The position numbers were made by a program, and so were the translations under genes. 46,066 nt of DNA from assembly GCA_944321715.1 (NCBI GenBank), contig CALUMJ010000015.1, positions 1-46,066 on the forward strand, in the 5' to 3' direction. This stretch comes from an uncultured Muribaculaceae bacterium. GTDB lineage: Bacteria; Bacteroidota; Bacteroidia; Bacteroidales; Muribaculaceae. The notes under the pieces are model-generated. The model was not told the origin of the DNA and searched no databases. It saw only the letters and a program-made list of their open reading frames with translations. Each line of letters begins with the position of its first letter. Within the stretch, counting starts at the first letter, position 1. This document shows, piece after piece, positions 24,176 to 33,064 of the stretch.

Positions 24176-24206
24176 TTTGCAATGCGCCATCATTTTGCTA
24201 TATTTG
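24176..24206 (+). promoter_or_regulatory. Promoter of the LytTR response regulator
   Basis: TTTG (24176-24179) and TATATTTG (24199-24206) are 23 nt apart start to start. The predicted leader to ATG 24238 is about 20 nt. Confidence 0.65.
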
Positions 24207-24237
24207 AAAGCAAATTATTTTTGAGATTGAAATTGAG

Positions 24238-25005
24238 ATGAGCAGTAAAACTAAAGTTTTTATTATCGACGACGACAAGGCCTCGGTAGAGAAGTTATGC
24301 GAAGTGTTGTCGGATTACCCCGACCTTGTAGTAATGGGAAGTTCTGGAATGTGTGAAAGCGGGTGTGAAACAGTGGCAGACATTAAGCCCGATTTGCTTT
24401 TCTTGGACATCGAGTTGCCCGATGGCAATGGACTTGACGTGATTGATTCGTTGAAGGCCTCCAGTGCCGACACATACGTGGTGGTGTTCACTGCATATTA
24501 CCCGAAATATAAGGAGGAGGCTTTCAAGAAGGATGAACCTGACTATCTGTTGAAGCCAATCAGCGAATTTGAACTTGACAAGGTTATAAAGCGTTACCGC
24601 AGGCACAGGTTGCTGTCGGCCGGTAATGTTGTAGAGGAAGTGCCAGTGGCGCAGCCGTCGGCCAAGCGCAGCGAGGTGTTCACCGCTACCACTTACACCA
24701 ACGAGTTGCGAGTAATGCGCCTTACCGACATCGGTTTCTTCAAGTATAGCAAGAAGCGCAAAGTGTGGGAAGCGGTGCTTGCCGACCACAGTTGTGTGCA
24801 GCTCAAACGAGGAACTTCGGCGAGCGACATATTGCGTTACAGCCACCATTTTATGCAGACCCACCAGTCGTGCATAGTCAATATGCAATACTTGTTTTTC
24901 CTCGGGCAGGATTCGTGCCGCTTAATGCCTCCGTTCAACGAGGATTTGTTGCCGATTGGCGGCACATACGGCCGCAAGTTGCGCAGCTATTTCCAAGAAA
25001 TTTAG
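24238..25005 (+). CDS. LytTR-family response regulator
   Basis: The protein has 255 residues. The receiver domain (1-122) has the acidic pocket Asp11-Asp13, the phospho-acceptor Asp57 in LLFLDIELPDGNG, Thr84 in VVFTAYY and Lys105 in LLKPIS. The LytTR DNA-binding domain occupies about 148-255 (RVMRLTDIGFFKYSKKRKVW, FMQTHQSCIVNMQYLF). No sensor kinase of the LytS type is adjacent, so it is an orphan. It has its own promoter and is convergent with waaA. Confidence 0.95.
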   Translation: MSSKTKVFIIDDDKASVEKLCEVLSDYPDLVVMGSSGMCESGCETVADIKPDLLFLDIELPDGNGLDVIDSLKASSADTYVVVFTAYYPKYKEEAFKKDEPDYLLKPISEFELDKVIKRYRRHRLLSAGNVVEEVPVAQPSAKRSEVFTATTYTNELRVMRLTDIGFFKYSKKRKVWEAVLADHSCVQLKRGTSASDILRYSHHFMQTHQSCIVNMQYLFFLGQDSCRLMPPFNEDLLPIGGTYGRKLRSYFQEI

Positions 25006-25009
25006 TTCA

Positions 25010-25091
25010 ATTGACAATTGACAATTAACAATGGACAATTATAGCATCAATAATCCAAACTGTCAACTGTCAATTGTCCATTGTTAATTGT
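25010..25091. repeat. Inverted arrays of a heptamer (ATTGACA / TGTCAAT)
   Basis: 25010-25040 holds four heptamers of the ATTGACA type, and 25061-25092 holds the same array inverted. ACAATTAACAATGGACAATT (25021-25040) is exactly complementary to 25072-25091. The pair forms a strong hairpin between the convergent response-regulator and waaA genes and could act as a bidirectional terminator. The right arm lies inside the last codons of waaA. A third array of the same heptamer lies at 29048-29078. Confidence 0.85.
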
Positions 25092-26323
25092 CCTTGGATT
25101 TCGTTATAAATCAGCTTGGTTGCGCCGAGGTGCGATTTTATGTAATTGCCGGCCGAAGAGCCGCTTTTGGCAAGGAATTGCTTGTCGCGCATCAAGCGGT
25201 CGATTACTTTCACAAAATCATCACTGTTGCTTATAGAAAAGCCTCCGCCGCATTCTATCAGGTCGTGTGCTTCCTTGAATTTTGAGTGGTTTGGGCCGAA
25301 AATCACGGGTATGCCATACACGGCAGCCTCGTTAAGATTGTGGATTCCTGCCCCGAAGCCTCCGCCGATGTATGCCACATTAGCGTAGCGGTAGCACGAC
25401 GACAGGATACCGAAACAGTCGATAATCAGGCAGTCGGCATCGGCGATGGTTTCTTCGCTTGCTTCGGAATACAATGCCGTTGGGCGTGTGATGCGTGCCT
25501 TGATGGCATTTATGCGTGCATCGTCAAACTCGTGGGGGGCGATAATCAGTTTCATGCCCGGGTGGCTGTTAAAGTAGGGTATGACTATCTCTTCGTCGGG
25601 CTGCCACGAACTCCCGATGATGAGCGTCAACGGTGATGAGCTGGCAAATCGCTCCACCGTGGGGAATGGCTTGCAAGAGGCAAGGATGTCGCTCACGCGG
25701 TCAAACCGTGTGTCGCCTGCCACTGTAACGTCGGTAATACCGATTGACGACAACAGCTGGCGTGATTTCTCGTCTTGGACATACAAGCGAGTGAAGTAGT
25801 CGAGCATGTGGCGGAACATTCCGCCATAGAAGCGGAAAAATATTTGCCCGGGCCTGAAGATGCTTGAGATGATGTAAGTGGGAATTTGTCGGCAAGAAAG
25901 TTGTTGCAAGTAGTTGCCCCAAAATTCATACTTAACGAATATTGCCATGCGAGGCGACACCATGTCGATAAATCGGCGGGCATTGGCTGGTGTGTCGAAC
26001 GGCAGGTAACACACCACATCGGCGCCTTTGTAATTCTTGCGCACTTCATAGCCCGATGGGGAGAAGAATGTTAGCAGTATGCGTTGCCCGGGCATGGTGC
26101 GTTTAACCATCTCGATTAATGGGCGGCCCTGTTCAAATTCCCCGAGCGATGCGGCATGAACCCACACAATGTGTCCGCGGTCGGCGGCAGTGATTTCGCG
26201 AGCCAGTGTGTCGAAAGTGCATGCCTGCCCTTCAACCATTTTTTTCAACTTATTGTTGCGCAGGGCGGCAATTTTCACCCCTGCTTGCATTGCTGCTATG
26301 CCAATGTTGTATAAAACATTCAT
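25070..26323 (-). CDS. waaA: 3-deoxy-D-manno-octulosonic acid (Kdo) transferase
   Basis: With start ATG 26321-26323 the protein has 417 residues, usual for WaaA/KdtA. HAASLGEFEQGRPLIE carries the catalytic Glu (equivalent to Glu31 of the Aquifex enzyme) in the N-terminal half. The GT-B C-terminal half has GSSWQPDEE, VAYIGGGFGAGIHNLNEAA and PVIFGPNHSKFKEA. It adds Kdo to lipid A precursor on the inner membrane. The C-terminal tail GQLTMDN is encoded by the heptamer repeat, so the end of the protein was rewritten by the repeat. It is the last gene of a gltX-outer membrane protein-waaA unit. An alternative start is 26335. Confidence 0.95.
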   Translation of the reverse strand: MNVLYNIGIAAMQAGVKIAALRNNKLKKMVEGQACTFDTLAREITAADRGHIVWVHAASLGEFEQGRPLIEMVKRTMPGQRILLTFFSPSGYEVRKNYKGADVVCYLPFDTPANARRFIDMVSPRMAIFVKYEFWGNYLQQLSCRQIPTYIISSIFRPGQIFFRFYGGMFRHMLDYFTRLYVQDEKSRQLLSSIGITDVTVAGDTRFDRVSDILASCKPFPTVERFASSSPLTLIIGSSWQPDEEIVIPYFNSHPGMKLIIAPHEFDDARINAIKARITRPTALYSEASEETIADADCLIIDCFGILSSCYRYANVAYIGGGFGAGIHNLNEAAVYGIPVIFGPNHSKFKEAHDLIECGGGFSISNSDDFVKVIDRLMRDKQFLAKSGSSAGNYIKSHLGATKLIYNEIQGQLTMDN

Positions 26324-26380
26324 CGTCGATGTCAAAAAAAATTTATGCCGGCAGAGTTATTTGCTTGTCGGCATGTGGGT

Positions 26381-27472
26381 TTAATAATATCTGCTAAGGT
26401 ATTGGCTATGTGCAACCTTGTTACGGCGGTCGCTCCACAAGTCGTTGTCGATATACACGCGCAACGCTATTTTCTGCCAGAATGTGAAAGCGTCGGGCGT
26501 GTAATGAAAGTCAAGCGACGCATATAGATTCATAAACTGGTTGCGGAATATGTATGCTCTTACATTTGTGCGGCTATATACTTTGGCTTGGTAGTTCGGG
26601 TCGCCCATGTTGAGCAGCGAGCCATATTTTGGATACAGAGGAAAAAGGTTTTTGCCGACATACAAATGCTCGTCGATGCCCAAGAAGCGCCATTCGGCAG
26701 TGGCATCGACAATCAATCCGTAGGGTTTCTGCCAAGCTCCAGTGCCGCGGTCGCGTTCCAACTGTAGCATAATGCCGGCTCTCACTGTCAGGCTGTCTAA
26801 TTGTGGCGTGAATCGGGCCAAGTCAAGGCCAACGTAGGGATTTACGGTTATGTCGTCGTTGACGTTCTGGTCGGGAGTGGGGTTGCTGGTCTTTGCAAGG
26901 TGGTTCACTTGCAGCCGTCCGCCCAACCACAAAGCCCAAGTAGGGTTCCATCGTCCGTGGAAATACACGCTGAAGGCCTCGCGTTGCGTGTCGGTCTGCA
27001 GGCTGCGCCAGTCAAGAGCCAGCTCCATGAATCCGCTGCGGTGCAAGTATTGTATGAGTGCGCCGCGAATGTTAGGCTCGGTGTAACGCAGCGAGTCGCT
27101 CATCAGCACCGTCGGCAATTGCTCGATGAGCTGTGTGCGTGGCAACATTCCCAAGCTGATGCGCCACGATGGTGACACATAGCTGTAATATACCGTCGGC
27201 GACAGCTTGTAGCCTTTCCATCCATTGCCAAGTGGCTGGTACCACGACACGCCGCCCATTATGCGGTGCTTCCCGCCCAATAGCGAAATTCCCACTTCGG
27301 GCGACAGGCGTGTGAATGTGATTGTCTGGTCGGGCGAGTAATAGTCGTCGCCTTCGCGGTTCTCAAATACCGACCCGGCATCGATGCTCCACACAAATTG
27401 CTGTTGGGCCAAAGCATGGATGGCGGCTGCCATGCAGACAGCCGCCACCAGTGATATGAGTCGGTTAAACAT
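26381..27472 (-). CDS. Outer-membrane beta-barrel protein, unknown role
   Basis: The protein has 363 residues with a signal peptide ([23 protein letters not shown]). The rest is alternating beta strands rich in aromatics ([47 protein letters not shown]). It ends with strand-like [18 protein letters not shown]. There is no plug or TonB box. I do not recognise a named family. It overlaps the gltX stop by 8 nt and precedes waaA, so it belongs to an envelope-biogenesis-associated operon. Confidence 0.75.
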   Translation of the reverse strand: MFNRLISLVAAVCMAAAIHALAQQQFVWSIDAGSVFENREGDDYYSPDQTITFTRLSPEVGISLLGGKHRIMGGVSWYQPLGNGWKGYKLSPTVYYSYVSPSWRISLGMLPRTQLIEQLPTVLMSDSLRYTEPNIRGALIQYLHRSGFMELALDWRSLQTDTQREAFSVYFHGRWNPTWALWLGGRLQVNHLAKTSNPTPDQNVNDDITVNPYVGLDLARFTPQLDSLTVRAGIMLQLERDRGTGAWQKPYGLIVDATAEWRFLGIDEHLYVGKNLFPLYPKYGSLLNMGDPNYQAKVYSRTNVRAYIFRNQFMNLYASLDFHYTPDAFTFWQKIALRVYIDNDLWSDRRNKVAHSQYLSRYY

Positions 27473-29000
27473 TGGCTGCGTGGATGTTTTCGATGCCTCG
27501 GCGCAGTCGTGCTATGGTTTCGTCGCGGCCTATTAGTTCTGTTATGTCAAACATGTGCGGGCCCTTGCATTCGCCCACTACTGTGAGGCGGAAAGCATTC
27601 ATGACGTTGCCCAGATGGTAGCCCTTGCTGGCAATCCACGCCAGCACTACATCTTCGCAAGGTTTTGATGCGAAGTCGGGCGCTTGTTCAAGCACGCCAA
27701 TGAGTTCCTGCATGATTTGTGGCATTTCGGGTTTCCACCGTTTCTTGATGTCTTTTTCGGCATATTCGGTGGGTGCGGCGAAGAAGAAACGTGCGTTGGG
27801 CCATAGTTCGCCAAGCAGTGAAACACGGTTTTTCACCAATGCCACAACTCGGGTGATATATTCGTCGCCGAATCGGGCTGGTTCGATACCGTTTTTCACG
27901 AGGATTGGTTTGAACAGCTCGGCCAGCTCGGCATCGGGCTTGTTCATGATGTACTCGTGGTTAAACCATTTGCCTTTCTCAAAATCGAATTTTGCGCCGC
28001 TCTTGGAGCAATGGGCAAACGAGAAGTCGCGTACCAGTTCGTCCATCGACATTAATTCGCGGTCGTCGCCGGGATTCCATCCGAGCAGGGCGAGGAAGTT
28101 TATTACAGCCTCGGGCAGGTAGCCAGCCTCGCGGTATCCCGATGATATTTCGCCCGACTTGGGGTCGTGCCATTCGAGCGGGAACACAGGGAAGCCCAGA
28201 CGGTCGCCGTCGCGCTTGCTCAGCTTGCCCTTGCCGTCGGGCTTGAGCAGCAGCGGCAGGTGGACGAATTGCGGCATGGTATCGCTCCAGCCGAATGCTT
28301 CGTAGAGCATCACGTGTAGCGGAGCCGATGGCAGCCATTCCTCGCCACGTATGACGTGGGTGATTTCCATCAGGTGGTCATCGACGATGTTTGCAAGGTG
28401 GTAGGTGGGCAGGTCGTCGGCACTCTTGTAAAGAACCTTGTCATCGACAATCGACGAGTTGATTACCACTCGGCCACGTATTAGGTCGTTAACCTCAATG
28501 TCTTTACCCGGCTCGACCATGAAGCGCACCACGTATGGCGTGCCAGCGGCGATGAGGCTGTCCACTTCATCGCGTGTCATAGTGAGTGAATTGCGCATCT
28601 GCTGGCGTGTCGATGCGTCGTATTGGAAATTGGGCATCTGCTTGCGCATGGCTTCGAGTTCCTCGGGAGTGTCGAAAGCGACGTATGCTTTCCCGCCATC
28701 GCATAGTTGTTTGACGTATTGTCGGTAGATGTCGCGGCGTTCCGATTGCTTGTAGGGTCCGTATTGGCCGCCTTCGCGTACCCCTTCATCGATTTTTATG
28801 CCGAGCCATGCAAGTGCTTCGTTGATATAATCTTCGGCACCTGGCACGAAGCGGTTTGAGTCGGTGTCCTCGATGCGCAATATCATTTTGCCCCCGTTTT
28901 GGCGGGCGAACAAGTAGTTATATAAAGCTGTGCGTACTCCGCCGATGTGCAGTGGCCCTGTGGGCGACGGGGCGAAGCGTACCCTTACTGTTCGTTCCAT
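27465..29000 (-). CDS. gltX: Glutamate--tRNA ligase
   Basis: The protein has 511 residues. The class I HIGH motif is in [19 protein letters not shown] (from residue 11), and the KMSKS equivalent is [14 protein letters not shown] near residue 260. An anticodon-binding helical domain forms the C-terminal third. It charges tRNA-Glu, and in organisms with GatCAB also tRNA-Gln. It leads the operon. The -7 box TATCTTTG (29032-29039) precedes it, and its -33 region lies in the heptamer repeat. Confidence 0.99.
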   Translation of the reverse strand: MERTVRVRFAPSPTGPLHIGGVRTALYNYLFARQNGGKMILRIEDTDSNRFVPGAEDYINEALAWLGIKIDEGVREGGQYGPYKQSERRDIYRQYVKQLCDGGKAYVAFDTPEELEAMRKQMPNFQYDASTRQQMRNSLTMTRDEVDSLIAAGTPYVVRFMVEPGKDIEVNDLIRGRVVINSSIVDDKVLYKSADDLPTYHLANIVDDHLMEITHVIRGEEWLPSAPLHVMLYEAFGWSDTMPQFVHLPLLLKPDGKGKLSKRDGDRLGFPVFPLEWHDPKSGEISSGYREAGYLPEAVINFLALLGWNPGDDRELMSMDELVRDFSFAHCSKSGAKFDFEKGKWFNHEYIMNKPDAELAELFKPILVKNGIEPARFGDEYITRVVALVKNRVSLLGELWPNARFFFAAPTEYAEKDIKKRWKPEMPQIMQELIGVLEQAPDFASKPCEDVVLAWIASKGYHLGNVMNAFRLTVVGECKGPHMFDITELIGRDETIARLRRGIENIHAANV

Positions 29001-29031
29001 AAATATATAATTATGTTAAGTTTTCAGGTTG

Positions 29032-29039
29032 CAAAGATA
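29032..29039 (-). promoter_or_regulatory. -7 element of the gltX operon
   Basis: Minus-strand TATCTTTG fits TAnnTTTG and lies about 32 nt before the gltX ATG. The -33 position reads ATTG within the heptamer array. Confidence 0.6.
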
Positions 29040-29047
29040 CGCTTTTA

Positions 29048-29078
29048 ATTGACAATTGACAATTGACGATTGACAATT
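29048..29078. repeat. Heptamer tandem array (ATTGACA, 4.4 copies)
   Basis: The units ATTGACA, ATTGACA, ATTGACG, ATTGACA and ATT are contiguous. It is the same family as 25010-25091. The array overlaps the upstream promoter region of gltX. Confidence 0.8.
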
Positions 29079-29206
29079 TACCGAGTTCCCGAGTTGCAGT
29101 GCTGCATAGCATTGTTCCCCTGTGGACATGCGGTTGCGTTAAATTTATTTAAGGATATTTGTTGCCTATTGGTGGAGGCCGGGTGTGAAAATACGGCAAA
29201 AAGGGC

Positions 29207-29214
29207 TATTTTTG
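29207..29214 (+). promoter_or_regulatory. -7 element of the AraC-type regulator
   Basis: TATTTTTG lies 24 nt before ATG 29238 and decides the start: an upstream in-frame ATG at 29070 would precede transcription. Confidence 0.55.
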
Positions 29215-29237
29215 CAGCAACAAAAAACACACCGCGA

Positions 29238-30092
29238 ATGGATGATATTAGCATAGAAGAGTCGATTTCCCGATACGGGTATGCTGTTTTTGATTGTGTT
29301 TCGCACGATACGTTAAAAGCGTTGTCGATGGCGAAATACAGCACGGTGTTGCTGTGTACCAGCGGAAAAGCCGTTGTGGAACTGGAACATGGCGTGTCGG
29401 AATATGAATTGGGTGAGGCGTGGTGCGTGGTGCTGCCACCTGCAATGATTGTGAGGTTGCACTCGGTGAGCGACGATTTCAAGGCTACTGTGTTGCAAGC
29501 GTCGCAAGAAATCACGCTATCGTCGTTTATCGGGCTGGAAACGGAAATGTTCAATATCATTTACCGCAAGCCGTGTTTTTCGATTTCGGGGGAGAGCGAA
29601 TTGACATTGGTGCATAACATGATTGAGAATTTGCGCATCTTCACGCAATTGCCCGAGTCAACACATACCAAGGACTTTGTATGCGGCACGATACACTGCC
29701 TTTATATTGCAATATATGATTTGCGCTTGAGGACGTCTTCGCCCGGCACACAGCGCAATGTGGTGTATAGCTCGGCCGACACTTATTTCAGGCAATTCGT
29801 GCAATTAGTAAAAGAGCATTGCCGGGTACACCACGACGTGGCTTTTTATGCCGACAAGTTGCATATTACACCTAAATACCTCAACGAAATATCGCGAAAG
29901 AAGGTGCATTTCACGGCAAAAGAGGTGATTACGCAGTTTCTGGTGACGTTAATCAAGCGTGAATTAGTGATTTCGGGCAACTCGGTGCAACGCATAGCCT
30001 ACGATTATAATTTCTGCGACCAGTCGAGCCTTGGCAAGTTTTTCAAGAAAGCCACTGGAATGTCGCCCGTAGCTTACCGCCGCACACGTTGA
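29238..30092 (+). CDS. AraC-family transcriptional regulator
   Basis: From ATG 29238 the protein has 284 residues. The N-terminal half is cupin-like (STVLLCTSGKAVVELEHGVSEYELG, VVLPPAMIV), as in AraC sensors. The C-terminal two helix-turn-helix units run from about 185: VAFYADKLHITPKYLNEISRK and VQRIAYDYNFCDQSSLGKFFKKATGMSPVAYRR, the full AraC signature. The ligand is unknown. The upstream 56 codons are rejected because they precede the promoter. No obvious target operon adjoins it. Confidence 0.93.
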   Translation: MDDISIEESISRYGYAVFDCVSHDTLKALSMAKYSTVLLCTSGKAVVELEHGVSEYELGEAWCVVLPPAMIVRLHSVSDDFKATVLQASQEITLSSFIGLETEMFNIIYRKPCFSISGESELTLVHNMIENLRIFTQLPESTHTKDFVCGTIHCLYIAIYDLRLRTSSPGTQRNVVYSSADTYFRQFVQLVKEHCRVHHDVAFYADKLHITPKYLNEISRKKVHFTAKEVITQFLVTLIKRELVISGNSVQRIAYDYNFCDQSSLGKFFKKATGMSPVAYRRTR

Positions 30093-30148
30093 TGTTCGAG
30101 TCTGGTTGCTGTTTTTTGCTCGAATAACCGTAATGCTGGAATTTTGCG

Positions 30149-30156
30149 TATTTTTG
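30149..30156 (+). promoter_or_regulatory. -7 element upstream of the inverted-repeat element
   Basis: TATTTTTG is followed 7 nt later by the 189-bp element. If it is the promoter of the DUF4286-ruvC operon, transcription starts at the element edge and the element forms the 5' leader. Confidence 0.5.
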
Positions 30157-30162
30157 TATCTT

Positions 30163-30351
30163 AGAAACTGTTTTGAAATTTTACAGAAATAGTTTTATAT
30201 TGAGTTCTTTGTTCATGTTTTGAGCGTCTTTTCGGCCGTTTTCGATTGTTTTTTTCGACGTTTAGCTTGCTAAACTTACTCAAAAAAAACAATCAAAACC
30301 GCCTCGAAAATCCATCTCAAACCATCGAACAAAAATTTCAAAACAGTTTCT
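30163..30351. mobile_element. MITE-like 189-bp inverted-repeat element
   Basis: The ends AGAAACTGTTTTGAAATTTT (30163-30182) and its exact complement (30332-30351) are 20-bp terminal inverted repeats. The interior arms also match imperfectly (CGATTGTTTTTTTCGA against TTGATTGTTTTTTTTGA; GTTTAGC), so the whole element folds on itself. One arm has about 25 extra nt. TTAGAA occurs at 30161-30166 and 30351-30356 and may be a target duplication. It has no coding capacity. The structure fits a non-autonomous miniature element mobilised by some IS transposase; the IS family is not identified. Confidence 0.75.
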
Positions 30352-30397
30352 TAGAATTACGTTATTTGACGATTATATTAAAAAAATATTCAAGCTG

Positions 30398-30712
30398 ATG
30401 CTCATATATAATACTACATATCATGCTTCGGCTGCGGTGTATGACGATTTTGTAAAATGGCTGCGCAGCGAGTATATTCCGCACGTCAGTGCCGGTGGGG
30501 TGCTTCGGTTGCCGCAATTGGCCCGGGTGATGGACGGCAGCGACGATGCCGAGGGTCGCAGCTATGCGTTACAGTTTCGTGTGGAATCGGTCGAGGTGCT
30601 TAACCAGTGGATAAACAGCGATGGCAGAAGGTTGGCTGCCGAGATTGTGCGCCGTTTTGGCCGTGATGTGGCAGGATTTGCCACATTGATGGAAGAAATC
30701 GATACCGACTGA
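30398..30712 (+). CDS. DUF4286 family protein
   Basis: The protein has 104 residues. [29 protein letters not shown] and the middle [20 protein letters not shown] match DUF4286, a ferredoxin-like (ABM-like) small protein seen before ruvC in Bacteroidales. Function unknown. The stop overlaps the ruvC ATG by one base (30712). Confidence 0.9.
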   Translation: MLIYNTTYHASAAVYDDFVKWLRSEYIPHVSAGGVLRLPQLARVMDGSDDAEGRSYALQFRVESVEVLNQWINSDGRRLAAEIVRRFGRDVAGFATLMEEIDTD

Positions 30713-31281
30713 TGGCTATGGGAAGCGAGTATGACCGCATCATAATAGGCATCGACCCTGGTACTAACGTGATGGGGTATGGCATATTGGGCGTGAAGCG
30801 CAAACGGCCGTCGATGATAGCCATGGGGGTGATAAAATTGAGCAAATTTGACGACCATTATATGCGCCTGCACCGCATATTCGAGCGTGTGTTGGGATTG
30901 GTGGAGCAATACCTCCCCGATGAAATGGCAATCGAGGCTCCGTTTTATGGCAAGAATGTGCAATCGATGCTGAAACTTGGTAGGGCGCAGGGTGTGGCAA
31001 TGGCGGCTGCGCTGCATCGCGACGTGCCTATTGCCGAGTATGCACCGTTGAAAATCAAGATGGCAATCACAGGCAATGGTAGTGCCTCGAAGGAGCAAGT
31101 GGCCGAGATGTTGCGCCGCATTCTTGCCATTCCGCAAGAATCAATGCCCGAGTTGCTCGATGCCACCGATGCGCTTGCCGCCGCATTGTGCCATTTTTAT
31201 GAATCGTCGCGTCCGCAGCCACAGGGTGGCTGCCGCTCGTGGAAGGAATTTATTGCCGCGCACCCCGACCGGCTGAAGTGA
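30712..31281 (+). CDS. ruvC: Crossover junction endodeoxyribonuclease RuvC
   Basis: The protein has 189 residues. Catalytic acids are visible: Asp15 in GIDPGT, Glu75 in [10 protein letters not shown], and Asp150/Asp153 in [26 protein letters not shown] and [10 protein letters not shown] are further RuvC landmarks. It cuts Holliday junctions with RuvAB. It is co-translated with DUF4286. It converges with the second ATPase gene, with only 20 nt between stops and no terminator seen. Confidence 0.98.
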   Translation: MAMGSEYDRIIIGIDPGTNVMGYGILGVKRKRPSMIAMGVIKLSKFDDHYMRLHRIFERVLGLVEQYLPDEMAIEAPFYGKNVQSMLKLGRAQGVAMAAALHRDVPIAEYAPLKIKMAITGNGSASKEQVAEMLRRILAIPQESMPELLDATDALAAALCHFYESSRPQPQGGCRSWKEFIAAHPDRLK

Positions 31282-31301
31282 CCAGTGCCGCGGCACTTAG
31301 G

Positions 31302-32762
31302 TCACAGCCCGAGTGTGGCTTTAGCGTTGTTCATCGTGTTTTCGCCCACGGTATAGGCGTAGCATGCAACAGGGATGAAGTGCAAGGCCATGTCGTCGAT
31401 TTTTTTCGTGCCTTCCTGGGTTATGCTAGTCACGATGGCCTGTGTCATTTGGTTTTTCTCCAAGAAATATTTTAGTGATGCCAATTCGTTAGGACGTTCA
31501 AAGAAGCGGTCGGTCCACTTGATTTCCACAGCCCAATCGGGCTTTTGCCGTGCGATATTCAGGCCAACGATGTCCACTTCGCCCTGCTGCTTGCCGGTGC
31601 GCCAATTGGCATAGCGTATCTGCACACCTTGCCTTGGAAACCATTGCGCCATTACGGTAGTTTCTACCATGTCACCTATCTCAATGTCTTGCTCGCTGAT
31701 GGGTTGGAAAAGGGCGCATCTCAGTGATGGGTTGGTAAGGTATATTTTGAATTGCGTTTCGCGTTGGTAGTGCCTTGCTGTGTCGTCGGTTCGGCGCACA
31801 ACTTTTACAAGGAATGCAGCTTCAAGGTAGCTGATATATTTTTTCAGAGTTTCTTTTTTTACGCCCGACTCCTTTGAAAGGCTTTCGTATGAGAATTGTG
31901 CCCCCGAGTGATATGCAATCATTGTGAACAACGAGTTAAGCTCTTGCACATCGCTGATGCCGTAAAGGCTTGGAAGGTCGCGGAGCAACACTTTATCGAT
32001 AATGTCGTGACGAATAAATTGTCCAGGATTTTCGCGTATTTCTTCTGAAAACACAACCTCGGGGTATCCGCCATAATTTATATAGTCGATGAAAAGGCTG
32101 TTCAGGAGTCGCAGGTCGATGGTTCGATATATTCGTGTCATGTCTTTGCATTGCAAATCAATGGCGCTTGGCAGCATGATGTTGGAGTATCCCTTCAAGT
32201 GGATGTATTCATAAAAGGTGAGCGGAGGCAAGTTGAAATCGGTAAAACGTCCTGCACCGCTTTCGTTGCTTTTTTCCTTGAGTTCTGCGGCAGCCGACCC
32301 CGATGCTATAAATTTCACATTATGGTAAGTGTCAACTAACGATTTGAGATTTATCTCCCAGTCTTTGAGATACTGTATTTCGTCGTAGAAAACATACATT
32401 TGTTGTTGCATCGGCTCTTTGCCTAATATCTGGCATGCCAAAATAAAAAGTTGTTCCAAATAGATTTTGTTGTATATTGGCGTTTCTACCGAGATGTAAA
32501 TGATGTTTTGGGCCGGAGTGCCGTTGTCGATTAGTTGCTGTATGGCATGGAACATCATCACGGTTTTGCCCACCCTGCGTGGTCCCATGAGTATCAACGC
32601 TCGTTGCAACCCTACGGATTGAACCAGCGGCATGAATATGTTGAGGTACAACCGTGGCGACATTCGTGTGTAGTAATCGGGAATCTTGCCTTCGGTCCAC
32701 CAGGGGTTATCGACTTTGAGCCTGCCAATGATTTGTTTTTCTAACAGTGCGGTATATTCCAT
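31302..32762 (-). CDS. AAA ATPase of the AAA_14/DUF4143 type
   Basis: The protein has 486 residues. Walker A is GPRRVGKT (60-67) and Walker B is YVFYDEIQYL (Asp127, Glu128). The sensor region FIASGSAAAELKEKS follows. A winged helix lies at about 285-360 (FSYESLSKESGVKKETLKKYISYLEAA). The C-terminal DUF4143 domain ends with a PD-(D/E)XK-like pattern, GEVDIVGLN then DWAVEIKW. This family is abundant and often multi-copy in Bacteroidota and its biological role is not known. Its 5' region carries gene-specific palindromes. It is distinct in family from the ATPase at 937-2370 but similar in layout. Confidence 0.9.
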   Translation of the reverse strand: MEYTALLEKQIIGRLKVDNPWWTEGKIPDYYTRMSPRLYLNIFMPLVQSVGLQRALILMGPRRVGKTVMMFHAIQQLIDNGTPAQNIIYISVETPIYNKIYLEQLFILACQILGKEPMQQQMYVFYDEIQYLKDWEINLKSLVDTYHNVKFIASGSAAAELKEKSNESGAGRFTDFNLPPLTFYEYIHLKGYSNIMLPSAIDLQCKDMTRIYRTIDLRLLNSLFIDYINYGGYPEVVFSEEIRENPGQFIRHDIIDKVLLRDLPSLYGISDVQELNSLFTMIAYHSGAQFSYESLSKESGVKKETLKKYISYLEAAFLVKVVRRTDDTARHYQRETQFKIYLTNPSLRCALFQPISEQDIEIGDMVETTVMAQWFPRQGVQIRYANWRTGKQQGEVDIVGLNIARQKPDWAVEIKWTDRFFERPNELASLKYFLEKNQMTQAIVTSITQEGTKKIDDMALHFIPVACYAYTVGENTMNNAKATLGL

Positions 32763-32790
32763 GTGATGATATAGGTATGTTTGAATAGTA

Positions 32791-32798
32791 CAAAAATA
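32791..32798 (-). promoter_or_regulatory. -7 element of the DUF4143 ATPase
   Basis: Minus-strand TATTTTTG lies 29 nt before the ATG at 32762. The -33 position (32819-32822) reads ATTG and abuts the AAATAAGCA half-site at 32812-32820. Confidence 0.6.
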
Positions 32799-32811
32799 CA
32801 GTATAAAGTCA

Positions 32812-33031
32812 AAATAAGCAATATCAAATGTGCTTATTTGGAATGTTTTTGGTGTGTTAAACTGAAAATGCAGGGATTTTATGCTTAAACTTTTGCGGTT
32901 GGAGGCAATATGTGACTGTATTTGCTTTTTATTTTACTCTTGTAGTTGGTTGATAGTTAGGATGATATAAAGCAAATTCCAAATAAGCATATTTGAATGT
33001 GCTTATTTGGAATTTTGTGGTATGAATAAGC
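32812..33031. repeat. Palindrome cluster (GCTTATTTGGAAT) in the 302-bp region before the DUF4143 ATPase
   Basis: The intergenic region 32763-33064 holds no gene. It holds AAATAAGCA (32812-32820) facing TGCTTATTT (32831-32839), and a perfect 16-bp-arm inverted repeat with AAATTCCAAATAAGCA at 32974-32989 and its complement at 33000-33015. AATGTGCTTATTTGGAAT occurs at 32827-32844 and again at 32996-33013. A further AATAAGCG half-site lies at 33024. Sites overlap the -33 region of the ATPase promoter, so they look like operators. Confidence 0.85.
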
Positions 33032-33064
33032 GTATTGAAATGTGTTTAACTGTGCGCTTGTGGA

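Noticed and set aside
30163-30351. Intrinsic terminator of the AraC gene
   Set aside because: The structure is 189 bp with 20-bp terminal repeats and possible target duplication, far larger than a terminator and downstream of a promoter box.
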